A stretch of 64,000 nt of DNA from Vulcanimicrobiota bacterium (lineage in GTDB: Bacteria > Vulcanimicrobiota > Vulcanimicrobiia > Vulcanimicrobiales > Vulcanimicrobiaceae). Below, piece after piece: positions 1 through 11,822 of this stretch. The stretch covers positions 124,001 through 188,000 of the forward strand of contig DAHUXH010000012.1 of assembly GCA_027307235.1 (NCBI GenBank). The letters are read 5' to 3'. The notes beneath the pieces are model-generated. The model was not told where the DNA came from and made no database searches. It was given only the letters and a program-made list of their open reading frames with translations. Each line of letters opens with the position of its first letter. Position 1 is the first letter of the stretch. The position numbers and the translations under genes are program-made.

Positions 1-2498
<2,498 letters not shown>

Positions 2499-2562
2499 GG
2501 GGCGATCCTCCAATTCGCCTACGAACTCGGCCGTTCGGCTGCCGCACTCCTTCTTCGCCGGC

Positions 2563-2949
2563 TCAAAGGTTTCTCACAAGGGCAGCCCCGGCGAACGCGG
2601 CGGCCAGACCGAGGACGACGCTGGTGCCGGCATACGCGAGCGCGAGCGCCGCGGCGCGATCGTTGATCAGCGTCACGGCGTCGAAGGAGAACGTCGAAAA
2701 CGTCGTGTACCCGCCGAGCACTCCGACCGCCAGAAACAGCCGCGCCTGCGGGCCGATGCCGAGCGCACGCGTCTGCGCGAGTTCGGCGACGATGCCGATG
2801 ACGAGGCTGCCCGTGACGTTGATGAACAGCGTCCCCCACGGAAAACCCGCGCCGAACCGCTGCGCGAACGCGAAGCCCACCACATAGCGCAGCACCGAGC
2901 CGAGTCCACCGCCGAGCGCGACGGTGAGCAGCGTGCGAACGTCGAGCAC
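2563..2949 (-). CDS. crcB: Fluoride ion channel CrcB/FluC
   Basis: A 128-residue, four-helix inner-membrane fluoride exporter, the usual length for the family. Diagnostic motifs are present: G-G-x-G-S-x-x-R-Y near residues 14-22, F-P-W-G-T-x-x-x-N-x-x-G-S around 41-53, and G-G-Y-T-T-F-S-T-F-S around 98-108, the region that forms the dimeric pore and Na-binding site. It starts 4 nt after the DUF190 stop, so it is the last gene of a three-gene unit. CrcB next to a DUF190 protein is a recurrent bacterial arrangement. I see no fluoride riboswitch upstream. Confidence 0.95.
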   Translation of the reverse strand: MLDVRTLLTVALGGGLGSVLRYVVGFAFAQRFGAGFPWGTLFINVTGSLVIGIVAELAQTRALGIGPQARLFLAVGVLGGYTTFSTFSFDAVTLINDRAAALALAYAGTSVVLGLAAAFAGAALVRNL

Positions 2950-2953
2950 GCGG

Positions 2954-3298
2954 TTATGCCTTGGGTTCGCCCGGGCTGTAGCGAATGATCTCCACGCTCT
3001 CCATCGTGATGAGACCGTCCTTCACCATGCCGTCGAGCGTGGGGAGAAATGCGCGCACCTTCTCCTCGGTGTCAACGATCTCGATCAGCAGCGGCAAGTC
3101 ACTGGAAAGATCGAAGACGCGCGCGGCGTGGACGACCGAGCGCGCACCGTATCCCTCGATGCCTTTGAACACGGTCGCGCCCGCGATGCCGGCGCTGCGA
3201 GCGGCCTCGACAATCGCGACATGCAACGGCGCCATTCCGGCGCGATCGCCCTCGCCAACGAAGATGCGCAGCAGCTTGCCCGTGCCTTCGAGTTTCAT
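2954..3298 (-). CDS. DUF190 (PII-like) protein linked to fluoride channel
   Basis: A 114-residue cytoplasmic protein of the DUF190 family, which has a PII-like ferredoxin fold and often sits beside crcB. The start at 3298 (M-K-L-E-G-T-G-K-L-L-R-I-F) matches the usual DUF190 N-terminus. It is supported by an ATGA overlap with the stop of the upstream small membrane gene. A TTG start 14 codons earlier is possible but less likely. The central G-I-E-G-Y-G and the D-L-P-L-L-I-E-I-V-D segment are typical. The role is unproven; the link to fluoride export is by context. Confidence 0.85.
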   Translation of the reverse strand: MKLEGTGKLLRIFVGEGDRAGMAPLHVAIVEAARSAGIAGATVFKGIEGYGARSVVHAARVFDLSSDLPLLIEIVDTEEKVRAFLPTLDGMVKDGLITMESVEIIRYSPGEPKA

Positions 3299-3453
3299 TT
3301 GGCCGTACCATACGGACAAGACGGGAGGTGCTGCTGACAAGCGGGCACGTTCCTATAGACGGCCCACCACTGCGAAAATCCGATCGCTCCGCACATCACC
3401 ACGAAGAAAACGATTAATCCGATACCCCAGGCGCGGCGCTTCCCGGGGGACAT
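3295..3453 (-). CDS. Small single-helix membrane protein
   Basis: About 52 residues with a short basic N-terminus (S-P-G-K-R-R), one strong transmembrane segment (residues 9-27) and a tail with two Cys. I chose ATG at 3453; GTG at 3468 or TTG at 3498 would extend it. Its stop overlaps the DUF190 start (ATGA), implying translational coupling with DUF190 and then crcB. I do not recognise the family. Because it is the first gene of the fluoride unit it may be an accessory subunit, but that is only context. Confidence 0.6.
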   Translation of the reverse strand: MSPGKRRAWGIGLIVFFVVMCGAIGFSQWWAVYRNVPACQQHLPSCPYGTAK

Positions 3454-3535
3454 TCCTGAATAGCGGCTCACGGGTGCAGAAGTGCATCCTCTCCACAAGG
3501 AGCACCTGCCGGGGACGAGAACCTGACGGCCCTAT

Positions 3536-4165
3536 ATGCGACAGATATGTATGTCGATGCTGGTTGCCGTGCTGCTGGCCGCCGGCCTGACGCCGCGCGC
3601 CGCCGATGCGTCCGCGCGCGTCGCCGCCACCGCCACCAACGTCCGTGCGTACGCACGCGTGCTGCGCACCATCAACCCGCAGTTGCCGGATTGGGAGAGC
3701 CGCGACTTCGCCAAGCGCGTGCTCGTCAACGCCGGCAAGTGGCGCATCGAGCCGAACATCCTGGTCGCGATCGTGACCGTCGAATCGGCCTGGCACACGC
3801 AGGCGCGCTCGTGGGCGGGCGCAATTGGGCTCGGTCAGTTGATGCCGTACACGGCCGCGACGCTCGGTGTCGATCCGCACGATCCCGCACAAAATCTTTC
3901 CGGCGCGGCACGCTATTTGAGCGCGCTCATTACGAAGTTCCGCCACCAGCCGAATTGCTTCACGCTCGCGTTCGCCGCCTACAACGCGGGCCCGCATGCG
4001 GTCGAGATGTACGGCGGCGTTCCGCCATACGCGCAGACGCAACGTTACGTCGTCAAGGTGATGACGGAATGGCACAAACTCAATAAAACCGTGCGCGTCG
4101 TCGCGCCGCAACTGCAGGTCGGCGATGCAGAGATTGCCTTCTGGAACGCCGACGTCCAGAACTAG
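3536..4165 (+). CDS. Lytic transglycosylase (SLT domain)
   Basis: A 209-residue exported peptidoglycan lytic transglycosylase of the Slt/MltE type. A signal peptide covers about residues 1-25. The SLT domain runs from about 70 to 185, with catalytic Glu83 in T-V-E-S-A-W-H, the substrate-groove motif I-G-L-G-Q-L-M-P (97-104) and A-Y-N-A-G-P (148-153). It cleaves the MurNAc-GlcNAc bond, giving 1,6-anhydro ends. Its stop overlaps that of convergent gmhB by 4 nt. The start could instead be the ATG at codon 6 or 8. Confidence 0.92.
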   Translation: MRQICMSMLVAVLLAAGLTPRAADASARVAATATNVRAYARVLRTINPQLPDWESRDFAKRVLVNAGKWRIEPNILVAIVTVESAWHTQARSWAGAIGLGQLMPYTAATLGVDPHDPAQNLSGAARYLSALITKFRHQPNCFTLAFAAYNAGPHAVEMYGGVPPYAQTQRYVVKVMTEWHKLNKTVRVVAPQLQVGDAEIAFWNADVQN

Positions 4166-4653
4166 CGCGACTCCATTCGAAGAATCTCCGCGACGGCGTC
4201 CGTAACGGTGCGGGCGCCGTCGATGTGTATGCCGGCCGCGCCGGCATTGCGCGCGGCTTCGAGGTCGCTCTGCTTGTCGCCAAGCGCATAGCAGCGTGAC
4301 GGTTCGACACCAAGCGCCCGCGCGGCGTCCAGCAGCAGTTTCGGCTTGGGCTTGCGGCACTCGCATCCGTCACCCGGCGCGTGCGGACAGATGAACCACC
4401 CGTCGAACGGTCCGAGAAGCTCTTCAACGCGCGCGTTGACCTCGCGCACCTGCTCGATCGTGATCAGGCCGCGCCCGACGCCGCTCTGATTGGTCACGAC
4501 AGCGATCGGAACGTGCGCCGCCCGCAGCCGATCCAGCGCCTGCGCGACGCCGGGGATCGGCTGCACGAACCGCGCGTCACCGTTGTACGGCACATCGACG
4601 ATGAGCGTGCCGTCACGGTCGAATAGCACGGCGAACGCTGGCCGGCCGGTCAT
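4162..4653 (-). CDS. gmhB: D-glycero-D-manno-heptose 1,7-bisphosphate 7-phosphatase (HAD family)
   Basis: A 163-residue HAD-superfamily phosphatase of the GmhB/HisB-N type. The nucleophile motif D-R-D-G-T is at 12-16, T-N-Q-S-G at 54-58, the zinc loop at C89-x-H91 to C97-x-C99, and G-D-K-Q-S-D at 125-130. It removes the 7-phosphate during ADP-heptose synthesis for LPS, which fits a diderm cell. HisB-type histidinol phosphatase is the main alternative, since no his genes or other heptose genes are linked here. It begins 4 nt after the BNR gene upstream. Confidence 0.88.
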   Translation of the reverse strand: MTGRPAFAVLFDRDGTLIVDVPYNGDARFVQPIPGVAQALDRLRAAHVPIAVVTNQSGVGRGLITIEQVREVNARVEELLGPFDGWFICPHAPGDGCECRKPKPKLLLDAARALGVEPSRCYALGDKQSDLEAARNAGAAGIHIDGARTVTDAVAEILRMESR

Positions 4654-4657
4654 CGCG

Positions 4658-7600
4658 TCACGGCGTTACCGTCTTGGCACCGGCGACCGGTTGCACGCCG
4701 GCCGCCTGAAGCTGGTGCGAGAGCGCCGCAAGCGATGCGACGTACGCATTGTATTTCGCCATCGCCGCTTGATACGCGTCGTCGAAGCGTGCCGCATATT
4801 CGCTGACGGCAGCGGTCGGCGGCAACGTCCCGAACGAGCGCGGCAAGTCTTCGCGCAGCTGCCCCGGATGCTGGATCGAGTCTTCGTCGTTGTGGTAGTC
4901 CGCGGTGAAGATCGAGAAGACGTCGTCATGGGCATGCAGGGCGTCGTCGATCTTCGCGACCAGCGCCGAGTTGTTTGCCGCCGCCTTGCGAGCCGCGCCG
5001 AGCGACGTGCGGATCGCGTCGAGGTTATTGAGCACCTCGTCGATCTTGCCGTACACCGCGTTGTACTTCTTGGCGAACGCCTGCGCCGCGTCGTAGTCGG
5101 CTTGCGTCGTCGAATCACGCGGGTCGGGTTTTACCACGACCGGTTGCGAGAGCGTCGTGCCGCCGAGTAGGACGCGCACCGTGTAGGTGCCCGGCGCGAC
5201 CTGCGGGCCTTCGAGCGGGCCGCGATAGGACTCTTTGGCCGCTCCCATCCACAGCGTCGGACCGTCTTCGCGGAAGTCCCACTGCACGCGATTGACGCCC
5301 GCCTTGTTGGAAACGTTGGGCACGTCTTTGTTGTTGACTTTGCGCGTGCCGGCGATCGTGCGAATCACAGCGCCACTCGCGTCGACGATCTCGATCTTCG
5401 GCAAGCTCTTCTGCGGTGCGGCTTGATAGAAGTTGATGATCGCACCGCCCGGCGGATTCGCACCGGCAAAGCGCGTGTAGGTGCCTTCGTCGTTGGAATG
5501 CGCATGGTACTCGTACGCCGTGCGGATCGGGAACAGATACGTTCCGGCAGCCTGTGCTTGCGCGAGTTGCTGCACCGGCGTGGCGTCGTCGAGCACCCAG
5601 ATCGCGCGACCGTGCGTGGCGAGCACGATGTCGTTGAACTCCGGCTGAATGCGCACGTCGCGCACCGAGACCGGCGGCAAGTTCAAGCGGAAGTTCCGCC
5701 AGTGCGCGCCTTCGTCGTACGAAAGGAACAGACCATTCTCCGTTCCGGCGTAGACCAGCTTGGGGTTGTGTGCGTCGGGGCGAATCGTGCGCACGTATTG
5801 ATCGCCCGGCAGGCCGTTGACGATCTTCGTCCACGTCTTGCCGTAGTCGTGGGTGACGAACGCGTAGGGCGCATAGTCGCCCGAACGATGGCGGTCGATG
5901 TTGACGTACGCGGTGCCCGCGACGAGCGGTGACGGCGAGGTCGCTTCAACCCGGCCGAACGGTGCAACGCCGGGCGGCGTGACGTTCTGCCACGATGTTC
6001 CGCCGTCGCGCGTGAGCTGCACTAGACCGTCGTCGGTGCCGACCCAAATCTCGCCGCGCGTGCGCTGCGAGCCTTCGATGTAGAGAATCGTGTCGGAGTA
6101 CTCTGCTCCCGACACGTCGAGCGCGAGCGGACCGCCCGCCGGTTTCTGATGATCTTTGACGTTGAGGGTGAGGTCGGGGCTGATCGGCGTCCAGTGCTCG
6201 CCTTTGTCGGTGGTTTGGAAGACGACGTCGCCGCCGTACCATGCGACGTTTCCGTCCCAGGGCGCGAACGCGATCGGAGAATCCCAATTGAATCGATACT
6301 TCGTGTTGCGCGTATCGAAGGTGTTCACCGAAAAATCCGAGTACGGCGCGATCGAATGGCTCGATTGCGTCTTGCGGTTGAAGATCGAGACGTGGCCGTC
6401 TTGCGAATCCGCCCAGATCAAGTTCGGGTCGGTCGGATCGGGAACGGCCCACATGCCGTCGCCGCCGACGACATTGGACCAGTGTTCGTCTTTGATGCCT
6501 TCGCGGTCGAGTGAGTTCGAGGGTCCGCAGAAGGCGTTGTTGTCTTGCAGACCGCCGCAGATGAAGTACGGATTTTCGTTCGAGAGCCCGATGTGGTAGA
6601 CCTGACCGATCGCAAGGTTGCGCGCGAACGACCAGTTCTTGCCGCCGTCGATGGTGATCGCGTTGCCGCCGTCTTCGCCGACGATCAGACGCTTGGCGTC
6701 GTTGGGCGCAATCCAGATCGCGTGATAGTCGACGTGAACGCTATCGGCGATCTCCTTGAATTTCTTCCCGCCGTCGGTGCTCTCGGCCAGCATCTCGGAG
6801 ACCGCGTACACGTGATCGGCGTTGCTCGGATCGACGTCGATGTGCGAGAAGTAAAATGGACGCTGATCGACGAGCGTGTCGTTCGACATCATCTTCCAGC
6901 TCGCGCCCGCGTCGTCGGAGCGCCACAGGATGCCGCTCTTGGCTTCGATGAGCGCGTACACGCGATTGGGTTCGCTCGGTGCGATCGCCAAACCGATGCG
7001 GCCGGTGATGCCGTCGGGCAATCCGCCGCCGGTGAGCTTCTTCCAGGTCTTGCCGCCGTCGGTTGACTTGTAGAGGCCGTCGGCGGCGCCGCCGCTGGTG
7101 AACGTCCACGGCTGACGGCGGAACTGCCAAATGCCGGCGTAGACGACGTTGGGATCGGCCGGATCCATCGCGACGTCGCTCGCGCCACTGGCCGGACCGA
7201 CATACAGCGACTTCGTCCAGGACGCGCCGCCGTCGAACGTCACGTAGACGCCGCGATCGGTGGAGTCGCCGAAGAGGTCGCCGAGCGCGCCGACGACGAC
7301 GTGATTGGGATTCTTCGGATCGATGCGCACGCGGGAGATGTGGCGCGTCGCCGCAAGCCCAACCATCTTCCACGTCTTGCCGCCGTCGGTCGTCTTGTAG
7401 AGACCGTCACCGTAGCTGACGTCGTTACGCGGATTGGTCTCGCCGGTGCCGGCCCAGACGACGTTCTTGTTCGTCGGATCGATCGCCACCGCGCCAATCG
7501 CGGAGACCGGCTCCTTATCGAAGACCGGCGTCCAGGTGGCGCCGCCGTTCTCGGATTTCCAGACCCCGCCGCCGGCTGTTCCGACGTAATAGAGGTTGGG

Positions 7601-7762
7601 ATCCTGGGGCGTCCCGGCGACGGCGGCGGTGCGGCCGCCGGAGACCGCGGGACCGATCTCGCGCCATTTCATGTTCGCCAGCGGCTGATCGGCCGCGAAT
7701 GCCGAGACAGTAAGGATTCCGGCCACCGCACAAGCGGCAACGGCAGAAAGAAAGCTCTTCAT
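4658..7762 (-). CDS. Sortilin/VPS10-like BNR beta-propeller protein
   Basis: A 1034-residue secreted protein. A signal peptide ends near A-F-A-A (about residue 24). At least ten Asp-box repeats follow, such as T-T-D-G-G-K-T-W, T-F-D-G-G-A-S-W, T-R-D-G-G-T-S-W and T-H-D-Y-G-K-T-W, forming the propeller over about residues 30-740. The C-terminal 250 residues include a beta domain and a charged helical tail. ATG at 7762 was chosen over the GTG one codon earlier. It lies 58 nt downstream of thiC and 4 nt before gmhB on the same strand. It is a paralog of genes at 1-2498 and 54339-57305; function unknown. Confidence 0.9.
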   Translation of the reverse strand: MKSFLSAVAACAVAGILTVSAFAADQPLANMKWREIGPAVSGGRTAAVAGTPQDPNLYYVGTAGGGVWKSENGGATWTPVFDKEPVSAIGAVAIDPTNKNVVWAGTGETNPRNDVSYGDGLYKTTDGGKTWKMVGLAATRHISRVRIDPKNPNHVVVGALGDLFGDSTDRGVYVTFDGGASWTKSLYVGPASGASDVAMDPADPNVVYAGIWQFRRQPWTFTSGGAADGLYKSTDGGKTWKKLTGGGLPDGITGRIGLAIAPSEPNRVYALIEAKSGILWRSDDAGASWKMMSNDTLVDQRPFYFSHIDVDPSNADHVYAVSEMLAESTDGGKKFKEIADSVHVDYHAIWIAPNDAKRLIVGEDGGNAITIDGGKNWSFARNLAIGQVYHIGLSNENPYFICGGLQDNNAFCGPSNSLDREGIKDEHWSNVVGGDGMWAVPDPTDPNLIWADSQDGHVSIFNRKTQSSHSIAPYSDFSVNTFDTRNTKYRFNWDSPIAFAPWDGNVAWYGGDVVFQTTDKGEHWTPISPDLTLNVKDHQKPAGGPLALDVSGAEYSDTILYIEGSQRTRGEIWVGTDDGLVQLTRDGGTSWQNVTPPGVAPFGRVEATSPSPLVAGTAYVNIDRHRSGDYAPYAFVTHDYGKTWTKIVNGLPGDQYVRTIRPDAHNPKLVYAGTENGLFLSYDEGAHWRNFRLNLPPVSVRDVRIQPEFNDIVLATHGRAIWVLDDATPVQQLAQAQAAGTYLFPIRTAYEYHAHSNDEGTYTRFAGANPPGGAIINFYQAAPQKSLPKIEIVDASGAVIRTIAGTRKVNNKDVPNVSNKAGVNRVQWDFREDGPTLWMGAAKESYRGPLEGPQVAPGTYTVRVLLGGTTLSQPVVVKPDPRDSTTQADYDAAQAFAKKYNAVYGKIDEVLNNLDAIRTSLGAARKAAANNSALVAKIDDALHAHDDVFSIFTADYHNDEDSIQHPGQLREDLPRSFGTLPPTAAVSEYAARFDDAYQAAMAKYNAYVASLAALSHQLQAAGVQPVAGAKTVTP

Positions 7763-7820
7763 CACGCGCCCGTCTTCGCGGCCTTGCCGCCGCAGTCATA
7801 CCGGCGGGGAGCGAAATTCC

Positions 7821-9668
<1,848 letters not shown>

Positions 9669-9670
9669 TC

Positions 9671-10873
9671 ATGCGACAGCTTCTCACCGCCGGCGCGGCG
9701 CTCGCGCTCCTCATCACTCTCTCGCCCAGCGCGCAAGCGGGCGACGCCCCGCCCGGCGTGATCGGCGCTGCATCCACGTCGATACCGTTCACCTACGTCG
9801 ACAACCGGATGATGGTGCGCTGCACGGTCGATGGGCAGGGACCGTTCACATTCATGATCGACACCGGCGCGAGCGACGCCGTCATCACGCCGCAGCTGGT
9901 GCGCATGCTGCACCTGCGCGACACACCGGCCGGCAAGACCGGCGGCGTCGGCAACGGTGTCGTCGACACCGGTTCGGTGGCGCTCGAGTCGATTGCGCTC
10001 GGCGATCTGCGTTTCACGCACCTGCCGGCCCTCGTCCTCGACTTCTCCGCGATCGACCGCAACATCGGCTTCACGCACTTCGACGGTATCCTCGGATACT
10101 CGCTGCTCAAGACGCTCAACCTCGCCGTCGACGTCGATCATCACATGCTGACGTTCAGCCGCGCCACGATCCCGCCGCCGCGTTCGGCACACGTCGTGCC
10201 GTTCACCGTCAAAGACGGGCTGCTGCATGTTGACGCGCGTATCGACGGGATCGCGGGAAGCACGATCATCGACACCGGGGACCGTTCGTCGGTGACGATC
10301 TTCAATCGCTTCGCGGCTGCGCACGGATTCGCGACGCGCTATCGCGCATTGCGCAACGCGGTGACCGGCATCGGCATCGGCGGTCCGGTCTACGCCGACG
10401 TGTTTCGTCTTCCGCACCTGCGGCTCTTCGATTGGCAGTTGGACGATCTGGTGGCGCGCGCCTCACGCCAGCACGCGGGCGCGTTCGCGACCCAGACGGA
10501 AGCGGCCAGCATCGGCGGGGGCGTGCTCAAACGCTTCAACATGATCTACGACTATCCGCACGGGCGCTTGGCGTCGTGGCCGAGCACGCTCTACGGCACG
10601 CGCGACGCCTACGACACGACTGGCATGTGGCTCTCGCAGAGTGCGCGCGGGCCGGTGGTCGCCGCCGTCATGGCGGATGCTCCCGCGCAACGCGCGGGCT
10701 TGCGCACCGGTGACGTTCTTCTCACGGTCAATGGACGGCGCGCCGGCGGATGGACGATCCCCGGTCTGCGCGCATATCTGGGCGCGCTTGCGCCGGGAAC
10801 GCGCGTGACGCTCACCGTTCTCTCACACGGTGCGACCACGACGCGACGGCTGACGTTGCGCGAATTGGTATAG
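9671..10873 (+). CDS. Double-lobed retropepsin-like aspartic protease with C-terminal PDZ domain
   Basis: A 400-residue exported protein. A signal peptide ends near A-Q-A-G (residue 23). Lobe one has D-T-G-A-S at 64-68; lobe two has D-T-G-D at 201-204 within a hydrophobic I-I-D-T-G context. A PDZ domain occupies about 325-395, with the R-A-G-L-R-T-G-D-V-L carboxylate-binding region. Two DTG motifs in one chain suggest an intramolecular pseudodimer, unlike homodimeric retropepsins. ATG at 9671 was chosen because it gives a clean signal peptide. The DMT gene follows 3 nt after the stop. Confidence 0.85.
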   Translation: MRQLLTAGAALALLITLSPSAQAGDAPPGVIGAASTSIPFTYVDNRMMVRCTVDGQGPFTFMIDTGASDAVITPQLVRMLHLRDTPAGKTGGVGNGVVDTGSVALESIALGDLRFTHLPALVLDFSAIDRNIGFTHFDGILGYSLLKTLNLAVDVDHHMLTFSRATIPPPRSAHVVPFTVKDGLLHVDARIDGIAGSTIIDTGDRSSVTIFNRFAAAHGFATRYRALRNAVTGIGIGGPVYADVFRLPHLRLFDWQLDDLVARASRQHAGAFATQTEAASIGGGVLKRFNMIYDYPHGRLASWPSTLYGTRDAYDTTGMWLSQSARGPVVAAVMADAPAQRAGLRTGDVLLTVNGRRAGGWTIPGLRAYLGALAPGTRVTLTVLSHGATTTRRLTLRELV

Positions 10874-10876
10874 TCG

Positions 10877-11785
10877 TTGCCGTACGTCTTGCTCGGCATC
10901 GCGCAACTCGCGGTCGGAGCGGCCGCGATCTTCGCGCGCTATGCGCTCGGGGGCGCCGCGCCGCTCGCAGTCGCGGCCGGGCGACTCACCATCGCGACGG
11001 CCGCGATCGCGCTCGGCTTCGCACTGCATCCGGTGCGCGTGCCGACGACACGGCGGCAACGCCTGCTCTTGGCTCTGGCGGGCGTGATGCTGGCGGCACA
11101 TTTTTCCACGTGGATCATGTCGCTGGATTACACCAACGTCGCCATATCGACGCTGCTCGTGACCACGACGCCGATCTGGACGGCAACCTACGATGCGATC
11201 GTCCTCAAACGTCCGCTCACCGCCGCGGCACTGGCGGCGTTCGTGACCGGCGGCATCGGCTTGGTGCTGGTCGTCGGCTTCGACCGTACCGCGCCGCCGT
11301 TTCCGGGGCATGAAGTGCTGGGCGCGTCGCTCGCGCTGATCGGCAGCGTCGCGATCGGCGCTTACTTCACCATCGTGCGCGAGGTGCGCGAAGCGCTGCC
11401 GACACGAACCATCGTGTCGCATACGTACTCGTGGGCATCGGTGGTGCTGATCGCCGCGGCTCTGATCGCACGCCAGCCGCCGCCGCCGCTCGGCAATGTG
11501 CCGGCCTGGGGCGGGATCATGGCGATGGCGCTCGTTTCGCAACTGCTCGGCCATACGATCCTCAACGCCTGCGTGCGCTGGTTTTCGCCCAGCGCCATCG
11601 CGTTCGCAACCTTGATCGAACCGGTGATCGCCGCCTCGCTTGCACTGGTTATCTTCGCGGAACCGGTGCCGCCGCTCGCGATCACCGGCGGCGTCATCGT
11701 GCTGCTCTCAATCGGCGTCGTGCTGCGCGAGGAGGCCCGCTCAAAATGGACTGGTCCTAGGCTAGATTTGGATCGGTCCATCTGA
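10877..11785 (+). CDS. DMT-superfamily (EamA) transporter
   Basis: A 302-residue inner-membrane protein with about ten hydrophobic helices in two EamA halves, the second half beginning near residue 155. The substrate cannot be read from sequence; relatives export amino acids or metabolites. It starts with TTG 3 nt after the protease stop, in phase with an N-terminal helix (P-Y-V-L-L-G-I-A-Q-L). That suggests co-transcription. The C-terminal tail is polar. Confidence 0.88.
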   Translation: MPYVLLGIAQLAVGAAAIFARYALGGAAPLAVAAGRLTIATAAIALGFALHPVRVPTTRRQRLLLALAGVMLAAHFSTWIMSLDYTNVAISTLLVTTTPIWTATYDAIVLKRPLTAAALAAFVTGGIGLVLVVGFDRTAPPFPGHEVLGASLALIGSVAIGAYFTIVREVREALPTRTIVSHTYSWASVVLIAAALIARQPPPPLGNVPAWGGIMAMALVSQLLGHTILNACVRWFSPSAIAFATLIEPVIAASLALVIFAEPVPPLAITGGVIVLLSIGVVLREEARSKWTGPRLDLDRSI

Positions 11786-11822
11786 AAGGGTTCCCCGCGG
11801 CGCCGGGAATAGCCGCAACGCT

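Noticed and set aside
3353-4366. 337-codon minus-strand frame over the lytic transglycosylase and gmhB
   Set aside because: It lies opposite the catalytic SLT domain and overlaps gmhB in another frame; low-complexity Arg-rich translation.
7763-7820. Possible hairpin between thiC and the BNR gene
   Set aside because: A 5-bp GCGGC/GCCGC stem without a T-run is unremarkable in GC-rich sequence.
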